From positions 1 to 12,607 of the forward strand of contig LKUE01000308.1 in NCBI GenBank assembly GCA_001412365.1: a DNA stretch of 12,607 nt. The letters are read 5' to 3'. Shown here one piece after another: positions 1-7,881 of the stretch. Source of the DNA: Desulfuromonas sp. SDB. GTDB taxonomy: Bacteria > SDB-A. Position 1 is the first letter of the stretch. Each line of letters begins with the position of its first letter. Both the position numbers and the translations under genes were made by a program. The notes under the pieces were generated by a model. It was not told the origin of the DNA. It saw only the letters and a list, made by a program, of their open reading frames with translations, and made no database searches.

Positions 1-111
1 TCTACTCTTTTGAATAGAGAAGTTGATATTGTTGAAAAAGAATCTTTAAAAAATCCCATTAGGAGAAAGAATATTATCGAAAACCGAGAGATATTGTATG
101 CAGATAAATGA
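1..111 (+). CDS. mntA: MNT-type nucleotidyltransferase antitoxin, C-terminal fragment (5' end outside window)
   Basis: Frame 1 is open from the first base and ends at TGA 109-111, giving 36 residues that include VDIV, NPIRR and EILYA. These are typical of the C-terminus of small MNT-domain nucleotidyltransferases that precede HEPN toxins. In the characterised MntA-HepT pairs the antitoxin AMPylates a tyrosine of the toxin's active-site motif and silences its RNase activity. The gene overlaps the downstream HEPN gene by 14 bases (98-111), which indicates translational coupling. The catalytic GSx10DxD region lies upstream of the window, so activity cannot be judged. The identification rests on the short tail plus the diagnostic neighbour. 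Confidence 0.75.
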   Translation, partial: STLLNREVDIVEKESLKNPIRRKNIIENREILYADK

Positions 112-451
112 ACAGGATATTTCATATTTACTGGATATCTTGGAATGTATAAATGATATTATCTCTTTTACCTCAGATATTTCGTTTGATGAATTTGAAA
201 AAGATAAGATGAGAAAACTTGCTGTTGAAAGACAACTGGAAATTATTGGACAGGCTGCCAACAAAATCTCCGAAGAAACTAAAAAACAACTTATAACTAT
301 TCCCTGGAGACATATTATTGGTTTAAGAAATCGTCTTGCCCATGATTATGGTGAGATTTTAGCTAAGAGAATTTTTGATATTTCGCAAGATTCTCTATTA
401 TCTCTAAAACAAGAAATTGAAAAAATTGAACAGATAAAAAAATATCTATAA
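98..451 (+). CDS. hepT: HEPN-domain RNase toxin of a MNT/HEPN toxin-antitoxin pair (DUF86, HepT-like)
   Basis: This 117-residue, all-helical protein has the normal length for HepT/DUF86. The RX4HxY active-site motif is intact in GLRNRLAHDY: Arg77, His82 and Tyr84. In the family, Arg and His form the RNase centre of a HEPN dimer, and the Tyr is the residue AMPylated by the partner MntA. The protein is cytoplasmic with no signal or membrane segment. Its ATG at 98 lies inside the 3' end of the antitoxin gene. There is only a weak purine-rich stretch (GAGAG) before it, so translation probably depends on coupling. The pair would act as a stress, phage-defence or plasmid-maintenance module; which of these cannot be told. 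An intact catalytic motif argues for a functional toxin. Confidence 0.85.
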   Translation: MQINEQDISYLLDILECINDIISFTSDISFDEFEKDKMRKLAVERQLEIIGQAANKISEETKKQLITIPWRHIIGLRNRLAHDYGEILAKRIFDISQDSLLSLKQEIEKIEQIKKYL

Positions 452-520
452 AAAATTTTCAATCATTTCTCAATACACCTGGAACTTCCCTCTCCACTAA
501 TCAAATTCTTATCCTTACCA

Positions 521-540
521 ATCCTGTTAAATTTCAGGAT
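521..540. repeat. Small inverted repeat between convergent genes
   Basis: Arms atcctg (521-526) and caggat (535-540) are exact complements around an 8-base AT-rich loop. The element sits in the 177-base gap between hepT and the convergent DUF1015 gene, where terminators for both directions are expected. There is no T-run on the 3' side in either direction, so it is at best a weak or non-canonical terminator. Nothing else was recognised in 452-628. Confidence 0.3.
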
Positions 541-628
541 AGAATGGTGATTCAGTGTTTAGATGGGTAAGAGAGGTACTCTGCTATCTCTGTGGTTAAA
601 TTCTATAGGGTTTGATTGGTTGGTAATA

Positions 629-1885
629 TCACTCCAGCAGGTGAATAAATAAACCGCTTCTCAGTTTAGGTTCAAACCAGGTGGACTTGGGGGGCATTAC
701 ATTTCCGGTATCTGCAATATTCATCAGCTGCTCTATCGCCACCGGATAAAGGGCAAATGCCACTTGGAATTTTCCACTATCTACCAGTTTAACCAGCTCC
801 TTGATACCCCGGATACCTCCCACAAAATCTATACGCTGATCTTCCCGGGGATTGCCAATTCCCAGGATGGGATGCAGTAAATTATTCTGAAGAATACTTA
901 CATCCAGGGCTTCCACCGGATCCTGGGGATTCCAGCTTCCCCGCTTGGCGTCTAATCTGTAGAATTTGTGATCCAGGTACATTAAAAATTGATTGGGTTG
1001 TTGAGGCTTCATCTGTTCAGGATCATCTGGGTTGAGCTCGGTCAAACTGAATTTCTGCTGTATCTTATCCAGAAATTCCTTCTCGCTTAAATTATTTAAA
1101 TCGGTTACCACCCGGTTGTAATCCATAATCTTCATCTGATTATCTGGGAATATTACAGTTAAAAAGTAATTGTAGTGTTCTTCACCGGTATGGTGGGGAT
1201 TTTTCTGTTCCAATAATTTCTCAGCTCTGCTGGCTGCTGCGCTTCTATGATGACCATCGGCAACATATAGCAGATCAATTTCATCAAACATATTCTGAAT
1301 TTTATGAACATCATTTTCATCACAAACTTTCCATAAAGTGTGGACAATTCCGTCAACCGAAGTAAAATCATTTTCAGGCTGGTGGTTTTCAATAAAATTT
1401 GCAATGAATTGATCCAGGTTTTGTTTAGCCCGGTAGGTTAAAAAAACCGGACCGGTATTAGCTTTTAAAGACATAATATGATTGGTACGGTCATCTTCTT
1501 TTACTTTCCGGGTATGTTCATGCTTTTTAATTAAATCTTTGTCGTACTCATCAACACTAGCTGCCGCCACCAATCCTATTTGTTCATGATCACCCATAAT
1601 TTGACGGTAAAGATAAAAACATTCTTTTTCATCCTGCACCAGCCATTGATTTTGTTTGAAATCATCCAGATTTTTTCTAGCTTGGTCGTAAACTCTCTGG
1701 TCATAGAGGTCAATGGAGGGATCTAAATCAATTTCCGGTTTCACAATATGAAGGAAACTGTGGGGGTTATCATTTGCCAATTCCCTGGCTTCATCGGAAT
1801 TTAAGACATCATAAGGGGGAGATGCAACTTTTTCCGCTAGTTGTTTAGGTGGTCTCAATGCTTTAAAGGGCTTAACTATAGCCAT
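629..1885 (-). CDS. DUF1015 family protein
   Basis: This 418-residue cytosolic protein is a full-length DUF1015 member. Hallmarks are the N-terminal PFKALRPP and SPPYDV segments (6-25), KKHEHT (120-125), the ADGHHR motif (209-214), and the C-terminal segment MPPKSTWFEPKL (397-408) followed by SGLF, which typically closes the family. The DGHHR-x-A motif resembles the DG-x-RR/HHR motif of the ParB/Srx-like fold, which includes free-serine kinases such as SerK and SbnI. DUF1015 genes are often found near serine-biosynthesis genes, so a small-molecule kinase or serine-metabolism role is possible but not shown here. AGGAGG lies about 6 bases before the ATG. It is the last gene of the unit, 13 bases after the PATAN/winged-helix gene, and no ser gene is in view. 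Confidence 0.85.
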   Translation of the reverse strand: MAIVKPFKALRPPKQLAEKVASPPYDVLNSDEARELANDNPHSFLHIVKPEIDLDPSIDLYDQRVYDQARKNLDDFKQNQWLVQDEKECFYLYRQIMGDHEQIGLVAAASVDEYDKDLIKKHEHTRKVKEDDRTNHIMSLKANTGPVFLTYRAKQNLDQFIANFIENHQPENDFTSVDGIVHTLWKVCDENDVHKIQNMFDEIDLLYVADGHHRSAAASRAEKLLEQKNPHHTGEEHYNYFLTVIFPDNQMKIMDYNRVVTDLNNLSEKEFLDKIQQKFSLTELNPDDPEQMKPQQPNQFLMYLDHKFYRLDAKRGSWNPQDPVEALDVSILQNNLLHPILGIGNPREDQRIDFVGGIRGIKELVKLVDSGKFQVAFALYPVAIEQLMNIADTGNVMPPKSTWFEPKLRSGLFIHLLE

Positions 1886-1898
1886 CTATACCTCCTGC

Positions 1899-2579
1899 TT
1901 ATCGTCTGAAGAATCCTTTTTTCTTTTTCTTTCTAGTAGTTCGTTTTGCTTTAGAAGCAGTAACCGTAGCGGGTTGCTCTCCGCTTCCATCATTCTCCGG
2001 TGGTGGTTGTTCAACTTCCTCCTCCTCTTCTTCTTCAAATCCTTCGTGAACTTCAGCTAATCCGGAAACGATTAATGAGTGAACTATTTTCGCTGTTTCC
2101 AATAAGGACATCGAGGTCACCTTGGATAGTTCCCGGACTGTTCTCTCATCGTTTACCTGGGCGGCAATAATCCACTGTTCAGGATTAATTTTCACTTCTT
2201 TCACCTCAGGATCGGCAATCAGGGAAACAAATAAATTCAAATCCGGAATTTCTTTAGTAATTTCTTCCCATTCTTTTAATTTTTCCTGCAACGATGAATG
2301 AGCTTGGTCAATGGGGATGTCAATTGCTTCTTTATTAACCGTGTCGGTAGGATTAAAGGAAAATTCACCTTCCTTCAATCTGAATAGATTGAACAAAGCC
2401 ACTTCACCAGTATTATCTTCTTGATCGTTAGCGGAAACAATTGACTGATCTTTAAAGTGAATTTCTCCGGTGCAGTTTGAGGAAGAAATTTTAAGTACCC
2501 CGTTTTTCCCGCTTGTCTTTATAAATTGAAGGATTGTCTTCATCTCAAAATCTGAAAGTTTTCCACTTAATGCAGCCAT
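1899..2579 (-). CDS. PATAN (DUF4388) plus winged-helix-like protein with charged C-terminal tail
   Basis: This 226-residue cytosolic protein has three visible parts. Residues 1-80 are a PATAN/DUF4388 domain: LSDFEMKTILQFI, then GVLKISS, GEIHFKDQSIVSA, ALFNLFRLKEGEFSF. Residues about 131-178 match the winged-helix module that often follows DUF4388 (INPEQWIIAAQVNDERTVRELS, then LLETAKIVHSLIVSGL). Residues 179-226 are a low-complexity tail with an acidic run of seven Glu interrupted only by the flanks, a Pro/Gly/Ala linker, and a strongly basic end (RKKKKK followed by GFFRR). PATAN domains are protein-interaction modules known from cyanobacterial PatA/PixG-type regulators. The basic tail could bind nucleic acid or acidic membrane lipid; this is inference. 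A strong AAGGAGG overlaps the stop codon of the upstream PorV-like gene, 9 bases away. Confidence 0.8.
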   Translation of the reverse strand: MAALSGKLSDFEMKTILQFIKTSGKNGVLKISSSNCTGEIHFKDQSIVSANDQEDNTGEVALFNLFRLKEGEFSFNPTDTVNKEAIDIPIDQAHSSLQEKLKEWEEITKEIPDLNLFVSLIADPEVKEVKINPEQWIIAAQVNDERTVRELSKVTSMSLLETAKIVHSLIVSGLAEVHEGFEEEEEEEVEQPPPENDGSGEQPATVTASKAKRTTRKKKKKGFFRR

Positions 2580-2588
2580 AATCCCTCC

Positions 2589-3530
2589 TTAAAGGTTAAT
2601 ACCCATAGTAATCAGGTGAGAATTTCCTAAATCTTCACTGTAGGGCAAAAAGGCATAATCAAAGCATATTGCCTTCCAACTATAACCTAAACCTGCAGTC
2701 CAACTTTGAGTATCTGAATTAAATCTTCCTCCTGCCCTAAGTGCTAATCCGCTGGAATGGACAATCTCTGCTCCTAAATCCCAACGCATCCGGACATCAG
2801 GATATTTCCAGGCATCTAAAGCCAACGATCCGTTGAATCCCTTGTATTCAGGAAGGTTTAATGCAGTTCCAACCCTCCAGCCGGTGGGAAGTCTTGATGT
2901 TTTCTCGGAATTATTAATATAGGTGTATTTGGGACCGAAATTTTCAAGAAGTGCCCCTAAATTAACGTACTTGTTTAATTTATAATGCACTCCGAAGTCG
3001 AAGGCATAAACGGTGGTAGAATACTGAAATATCTTCTGGTGGAGAAGTTTAGTCCGAATGCCCATAGATAGATCTTTGTAAACCCGATAAGATATAGCGG
3101 CTGAACTTATAAAATCGTAAGCGCTGAAATCTCCTTCCGAGGGACCTGGACCTGATCTGAATTCCAAACCATCCACAAACAAACCGCTGAAACTTAAACC
3201 CAGGGCATAATTCGGTTTAGCTATCAGTATTCCTAAATATTCCTGATGTATTCCCTGAAAATGATTCTGATGATTAAAAATAAAACTGGTTTGATCTGCG
3301 AGCATGGAAGCGGGGTTAGTTGAGACCGATTGCTGAGGGGTCGAACCAGCGGCATAGGTACCTCCCATTGCCGCTCTCCGGGCAGATACCGGTATTTTTA
3401 AAACAGCAAAACCAATTCCCGTTTCAATTTTCTCGAGATTATCATTGTACCAATCTGTAATTCCTGCTCCATTCAATACTGCAGAACACAGGAACAGAGA
3501 GGTAATGATTATATTTATATATAGTCGCAT
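2589..3530 (-). CDS. PorV/PorQ-like outer-membrane beta-barrel protein
   Basis: The 313-residue precursor has a Sec signal peptide (residues 1 to about 22; short basic start, hydrophobic core, SAVLNGA). The N-terminal mature region carries the PorV/PorQ family signature: FAVLKIPVSARRAAMGGTYA (41-60), then STNPASML (70-77). The remainder is alternating beta-strand sequence with many aromatic and glycine residues, ending in HLITMGINL, as expected of an outer-membrane barrel. Length fits the family. In Bacteroidetes, PorV and PorQ work with the type IX secretion system, but relatives are widespread in FCB bacteria without it, so export function is not implied. AAGGAG precedes the ATG. It sits among signalling genes, suggesting that the pathway has an envelope-located target or sensor. 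Confidence 0.8.
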   Translation of the reverse strand: MRLYINIIITSLFLCSAVLNGAGITDWYNDNLEKIETGIGFAVLKIPVSARRAAMGGTYAAGSTPQQSVSTNPASMLADQTSFIFNHQNHFQGIHQEYLGILIAKPNYALGLSFSGLFVDGLEFRSGPGPSEGDFSAYDFISSAAISYRVYKDLSMGIRTKLLHQKIFQYSTTVYAFDFGVHYKLNKYVNLGALLENFGPKYTYINNSEKTSRLPTGWRVGTALNLPEYKGFNGSLALDAWKYPDVRMRWDLGAEIVHSSGLALRAGGRFNSDTQSWTAGLGYSWKAICFDYAFLPYSEDLGNSHLITMGINL

Positions 3531-3552
3531 TAATATCTCCTTAAAAAATGAA

Positions 3553-4194
3553 TTAAGTAATTAACTTCTGAGATTCTTCCTCGAATTTTTTTCTGGCATT
3601 TTCTTCATCAATATATTCACTAACTGCACTGACCAACTCTTTCAACCTGTATTTTCTAGGTTTTCCTCTATCCAGCCAGTTTTCCAGTATTCCATCAAAG
3701 TAATATTCAATCCAGGGACCGGCAATTTTTGAAGCTAAACCTTTAATTTTAGCAATTACTGCATCAATATTGCCTTCTTCGCTGGATTTGCTGTTCACCA
3801 TTTCTTCTTTTCTGGCACTTAACGATGAAACCCAATCTTCATAGTCAAAATCAGCACCCATTAAATAATCAGTTGATTTTTCAACAACTTTTATTAAATT
3901 ATTTTCATTTACATCTTTGTTGCAAATAGCCAGTAGGAAACCTTCTGAAAAGCTGTTCATGTATATTAAAGCTTCCTTGTATTTCCAGTTGACCATACCT
4001 TCCTTGATCCCCGATTTCCTGAGGGCATCCCACATTATCACCAGCTCTCTGCCCAATTCATCCATTTCCTCCAGAGAAACTGACTTGGGGATGTATTTGT
4101 GTTTAACCGAACCATTTAAAGCGTAGATAATAAATCCAATAACATTTTCAATAGACATAATGTTATCTTGTACAACTTCGACAATTCCAACCAT
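3553..4194 (-). CDS. Predicted roadblock/LC7-like domain protein with C-terminal extension
   Basis: This 213-residue cytosolic protein has no confident family match by eye. Residues about 10-110 follow a roadblock/LC7 pattern: helix, IENVIGFIIYALNGSV, long helix (LEEMDELGRELVIMWDAL), then strands around EALIYMNSFSEGFLLAI and a closing helix (NLIKVVEKSTDYLM). Residues 120-213 form a separate, highly charged helical extension with WIEYYFDGILENWLDRG and a Lys/Glu-rich end. Roadblock proteins such as MglB are GTPase-activating or scaffold partners of Ras-like GTPases, but no GTPase gene lies in this window. The start ATG is 1 base after the stop of the response regulator gene, so the two are translationally coupled. 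That tail also ends in a roadblock-like domain, so the two products may heterodimerise. Confidence 0.5.
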   Translation of the reverse strand: MVGIVEVVQDNIMSIENVIGFIIYALNGSVKHKYIPKSVSLEEMDELGRELVIMWDALRKSGIKEGMVNWKYKEALIYMNSFSEGFLLAICNKDVNENNLIKVVEKSTDYLMGADFDYEDWVSSLSARKEEMVNSKSSEEGNIDAVIAKIKGLASKIAGPWIEYYFDGILENWLDRGKPRKYRLKELVSAVSEYIDEENARKKFEEESQKLIT

Positions 4195-4195
4195 T

Positions 4196-5317
4196 TTACT
4201 TACCTAACTTTTTGACGATTTCACGGTGAGTTACATTAGCCGACAAAATGTAAACATCGTACTTCCAGGGTACTGCTCTAATCCAAAGTTCCCTCCCCTG
4301 AACATACAGCAATACTTCATCCGGTCTGGACAGTCCGAATTTCTCCCCAACTTTACATCCCCATTCATTGAGAAAGAATGCTGCCTTAACTATTGACTGG
4401 GGATTGTTCATTTTTGAAGAGTTGATTAATTTCCACTTGGCATCAACTCTTAATGCTGCGTCAATGCCCTTTATCTTGGAAATTTCTTCAATTGACAGAA
4501 GTTCATCCTGTTCAGTGGATTTTATCCCATCCTTAGCATCCAGGGCAATTTCTTCAGGGGGAGTCTTAAATAACTTCTCTCTGATTCTCAGCTGCTCTTT
4601 TTCATCCTGAACCAGAGGTAATCCCTCGTCAATTCTGCGGGCAGCTTCAAGCAGAAGCATATTTACATCCATAGTAGGTTTTTCTTCAGGAGGTTCAGTC
4701 CAGGGAGCTACATTGAAAACCCCGCTTTGCCAGGACAACATCCGGTAAAACGCCTTATCCATAAATTCATTGCCGGAACGGGCATATACAAGTTTTCCAT
4801 TTCTAATGTACATCTCTCCGGAACCTTTAAGAGATTTCACCGATAATCTTCGATTACCTCCGGCTAAAGCCATCATCTGAATTAGATCAAAGGGCGAGAT
4901 GGATTCAATTTTCGCTTCAAATTCCTTGGGGGGTTCTAAGATATTCTCAATCTTGGTAGCAAATTCATCTAGATCAAATGGTTTCTCAATGTATAAAACC
5001 GCCCCCCTCTTCAACGCCGCTCTATATGCGCTGGGAGATCCGTGAGCAGTTATCACCACAACTTTGGTTAAGGGACAATTATCCTTCATCCACCCCATCA
5101 GCTGAAAACCGTCAATATAGGGCATTTTTAAATCAGTGACAACTAAATCAAATGATTCATTTTTTAAAATCTTTATTGCTTCCCGGGGGTCCCATTGAAC
5201 ATTGATATCAAAACCTGATTCACCCAGTCTTTCTCCTACAATGGAGGCAATGTCCAATTCATCGTCCACTACCATTATCTTTTGTTTTTTCTTAGTAAAA
5301 AGTTTTTCTTCACTCAT
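4196..5317 (-). CDS. Response regulator: receiver, PATAN (DUF4388) and roadblock-like domain
   Basis: This 373-residue cytosolic protein has a canonical receiver domain at about 13-126, with Asp18/Asp19, phospho-acceptor Asp62 (VVTDLKMP), Thr90 (VITAHG) and Lys112 (YIEKPF). Residues about 131-235 form a PATAN/DUF4388 domain: ISPFDLIQMMALAGGNRRLSV, EMYIRNGKLVYAR, AFYRMLSWQSGVFNV. Residues about 276-373 read as a roadblock/LC7-like domain: IKGIDAALRVDAKWKLINSS, VKAAFFLNEWGCKVGEKFG, LWIRAVPWKYDVYILSA. There is no DNA-binding output domain, so signalling is expected to be through protein contacts. It lies 19 bases after the PATAN histidine kinase gene, its likely cognate kinase. A modest AGAGG site precedes the start. 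Receiver and PATAN calls are firm; the roadblock call is by pattern. Confidence 0.88.
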   Translation of the reverse strand: MSEEKLFTKKKQKIMVVDDELDIASIVGERLGESGFDINVQWDPREAIKILKNESFDLVVTDLKMPYIDGFQLMGWMKDNCPLTKVVVITAHGSPSAYRAALKRGAVLYIEKPFDLDEFATKIENILEPPKEFEAKIESISPFDLIQMMALAGGNRRLSVKSLKGSGEMYIRNGKLVYARSGNEFMDKAFYRMLSWQSGVFNVAPWTEPPEEKPTMDVNMLLLEAARRIDEGLPLVQDEKEQLRIREKLFKTPPEEIALDAKDGIKSTEQDELLSIEEISKIKGIDAALRVDAKWKLINSSKMNNPQSIVKAAFFLNEWGCKVGEKFGLSRPDEVLLYVQGRELWIRAVPWKYDVYILSANVTHREIVKKLGK

Positions 5318-5336
5318 TGATTACCTCTGATTGCTG

Positions 5337-6446
5337 CTAATGATTAACTTTCCCAACCGAATTCCGATCAGATAACTGCTTAGATTTAATTTCATATTGA
5401 TTCATCTTGACGGGAATTTTCAACAAAACCTCTGTTCCTTCACCTGGCTTTGAAGAAATGCTGACAGACCCTCCCATCCTTGTAATTATCGCATTCACCA
5501 CATTTAAACCCAACCCGCTGTGGTCGTTGAAACTTGAAAAAAAGGCATTGAAAATTTTGGGCTTGTCATTTTCATCAATACCGATGCCGTTATCCTCAAA
5601 AAATATCAACAAATTATCTTTCTTTTGGGTAATGTAGATGACAATATTGTTCTGGGCGTTGTCAGATAAATTACAGGCATTTTCCGCATTATCCAGCAAA
5701 TTAGACATCACCTGGATAAGCTCGTCAGGTTCTCCAAAAAACTCTAAACTTTTAACTTCAGTGGTAAAATGAAGCTGGATGTCTTCACTGAGAGAATTTC
5801 TTTGTCTATTTATCCATTCTTTAATCAAATTAATTGTATCGTAAACCGTATTTCTTCTAGTTCTGGGTTTGGACAACATCCGGGCAGAAGCGAGAAGCTT
5901 GGTAAATCTTTCCACCTGCTTGGAAATTTTTGATTCCATCTGGGAAACGTATTCTTTAACTGTATCCGGAACCTCTTTATTTTGAGCGACATGACGCTCC
6001 ACCATCTGCATACTTCCCCGGATAATGGTAAGGGGATTACCTAATTCATGAATTAAATTTGAAAAAAATTCCAGCATACTGTCGGAAACTTCGGGAAACT
6101 GAGAAGAATCCACATCAAAATTTCTTTTCCTTTCATGAGTAAAACTCTGATCCCTCAGTTTAACTAACTTTTCGCCGTCCAGAGAAACATTTCTCTGATT
6201 TTTGTCGTAATCCAGGGAAAAGTAAAAATGTTCCCAGTAATTTTTCAATATCTCCTGCAAAGCTTCCATGCCGCTGATATAGGAAAAATTTGCGTAGATT
6301 ACATCTCCATGTTCAAACACAATAACTGCTTCCCGATTTAAAACTAATTTTCCGGAGAATTCAAACTCAACTAAGAATTCCAGAAGGTCTCTGACTGTTA
6401 TTACTCCAAAGCCGCCTCGGAATAATTTGCCGTTTTTTTTATTCAT
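5337..6446 (-). CDS. Cytosolic histidine kinase with N-terminal PATAN (DUF4388) domain
   Basis: The protein has 369 residues and no transmembrane segment. Residues about 8-85 match PATAN/DUF4388 (VITVRDLLEFLVEFEFSGKL, IVFEHGDVIYANFS, EALQEILKNYWEHFYFSL). The HisKA dimerisation domain holds the phospho-acceptor His133 in LIHELGNPLTIIRG. The HATPase domain has the N box with Asn249 and Asn253 (MSNLLDNAENA), G1 DNGIGID (285-291), an F-box-like IFNAFFSSF (298-306) and G2 HSGLGLNVV (309-317). All catalytic elements are present, so it should be active. With no sensor or membrane region, input probably arrives through the PATAN domain. The start lies inside the 3' end of the preceding gene (8-base overlap) and has no clear Shine-Dalgarno, implying coupled translation. 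The response regulator follows directly. Confidence 0.9.
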   Translation of the reverse strand: MNKKNGKLFRGGFGVITVRDLLEFLVEFEFSGKLVLNREAVIVFEHGDVIYANFSYISGMEALQEILKNYWEHFYFSLDYDKNQRNVSLDGEKLVKLRDQSFTHERKRNFDVDSSQFPEVSDSMLEFFSNLIHELGNPLTIIRGSMQMVERHVAQNKEVPDTVKEYVSQMESKISKQVERFTKLLASARMLSKPRTRRNTVYDTINLIKEWINRQRNSLSEDIQLHFTTEVKSLEFFGEPDELIQVMSNLLDNAENACNLSDNAQNNIVIYITQKKDNLLIFFEDNGIGIDENDKPKIFNAFFSSFNDHSGLGLNVVNAIITRMGGSVSISSKPGEGTEVLLKIPVKMNQYEIKSKQLSDRNSVGKVNH

Positions 6447-7881
6447 GGTTTACTGTTATAACTGGTTCAGTGTCCTGTGCAGATATTTCAACATTAATAC
6501 CTGCTCCTGCAAAACTTTTTAAAATCGACATAATAATTTCAGCTTTTTCTCTAAAACCGCTGATTTTAAATATTACCTCAGGATAATAGGATAGACAACT
6601 TGATAATGGTAATAATTTCATCAATCCTCCTGCAGATAAATCATCAGCATCAAAATCAGATTCTTCAAAAATAACTTCATAATTATCCGGCAACATTGAC
6701 ACCTGGTAATAATTTTTATCGGATATGATCAAAGTAACCGGAAGATGATCGGAGTTGAACACTTTCAGGGAATCACCTTTTTCAATGCTGACTGAAAAAG
6801 CTGAGGATAACTCCGGTTGTTCGATCCACTGTCCCCCCTCAAACCTGGCTATCCTTCCGGAGATACTCTGCTGCGAACCGCAGGAGATTAAATTCAGATC
6901 AATGGATTGAACCTGATTAATTGAGTCCAGGGATACGGTGACATAACTCACTTCATTTTTTCTGACGCTTACCGGCAAGGATTTCTCCAGGAATCCCTCC
7001 GCTCCCACATATAGCGAAATAAAGCCTGAAGGCACTTCAAAAAATGTAAACTGACCCAGGGTATCACTGATACTGCTAAAGGTATCTTCTCCCCTTAATA
7101 TAATTTGCGCATTGTTCACCGGATTTCCCTGGTGTACAATCTGCCCCTGAATAGACCCGCTTCCCCTTACTGAACTTTGATCGCGGTATAACGGAATCTG
7201 CAGGGCAAAATTAACACTCCAATCATAAGGTTGCCCGGATATCCCTGAGGATAAATCTTCAGATACATCCGCCCCCAGTCTAACTTTTGTAAAAAATTCA
7301 GCATCCACATCAAAAGGCAGTCTGACTTGGGTTCCCAATCTTAAATATGAGCGGCTGTAGGAAAACAAACGGTTGTCCTGATTATAACTTTTATCAAAAC
7401 CGACATAAGTTCTGGCTGATGAATTCTGCAAAAAAACTTCCCCTCTGAGCAGCCAGCGATTATCCTCTGCTTCCCAACAATATCCTGGAGAAATCTGTAT
7501 ACCGCTGAATTCATTTTTTTGAAATTCAGCCAGCAACATTAAATTACGGGAATGCTGGAAATCCTGATACCATAATCCCAGATCGCAAAACGCTCCTCCA
7601 GGTCCCCCCAAATGTATCCCCCAGCTGTAGTTTTCAAGGGTGCTGTCAGTAAAATTATGATAATAGCCTCCTCCGTTAACCCTTAAAAAAGAATTTATTT
7701 TCCAGCTGAGGTTGGCATTGAGCAAGTAACTGCTTGATAAGCTGTCATTTAACTCCTGTTGAAAATATTCTCCGCCCCAAATTATTTTGGCTCTCCACTT
7801 TTTATCAATAAGAGGTGAGTAGAAATTAAAATTCTGATTAGAAAACTGGATTAAGACCAGCAGGGTATTTACTATCCACAT
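6439..7881 (-). CDS. Beta-rich envelope protein with carboxypeptidase-regulatory-like domain
   Basis: This 480-residue protein was not matched to a named family. The N-terminus (MWIVNTLLVLIQF) is a short hydrophobic stretch without the usual basic residues, so it is a weak export signal. Residues about 28-235 show alternating strands rich in Tyr, Trp, Phe and Gly, like an outer-membrane barrel. Residues about 243-318 match a CarboxypepD_reg/Ig-like fold: SIQGQIVHQGNPVNNAQIIL, then SDTLGQFTFFEVPSG, ending VSYVTVSL. Residues 330-480 are mixed alpha/beta and unassigned; the last 45 could form an OmpA- or secretin-like small domain, but no motif is clear. The start overlaps the upstream stop by one base (TAATG), and the 3' end overlaps the kinase gene by 8 bases. 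A role as envelope sensor or receptor is inferred from context. Confidence 0.65.
   Translation of the reverse strand: MWIVNTLLVLIQFSNQNFNFYSPLIDKKWRAKIIWGGEYFQQELNDSLSSSYLLNANLSWKINSFLRVNGGGYYHNFTDSTLENYSWGIHLGGPGGAFCDLGLWYQDFQHSRNLMLLAEFQKNEFSGIQISPGYCWEAEDNRWLLRGEVFLQNSSARTYVGFDKSYNQDNRLFSYSRSYLRLGTQVRLPFDVDAEFFTKVRLGADVSEDLSSGISGQPYDWSVNFALQIPLYRDQSSVRGSGSIQGQIVHQGNPVNNAQIILRGEDTFSSISDTLGQFTFFEVPSGFISLYVGAEGFLEKSLPVSVRKNEVSYVTVSLDSINQVQSIDLNLISCGSQQSISGRIARFEGGQWIEQPELSSAFSVSIEKGDSLKVFNSDHLPVTLIISDKNYYQVSMLPDNYEVIFEESDFDADDLSAGGLMKLLPLSSCLSYYPEVIFKISGFREKAEIIMSILKSFAGAGINVEISAQDTEPVITVNHE

Noticed and set aside
521-540. Inverted repeat as terminator for hepT or the DUF1015 gene
   Set aside because: Six-base stem, eight-base loop and no T-run in either direction; kept only as a small repeat.
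1159-1404. 81-residue minus-strand frame inside the DUF1015 gene
   Set aside because: It is an out-of-frame shadow of a full-length, well-conserved family member.
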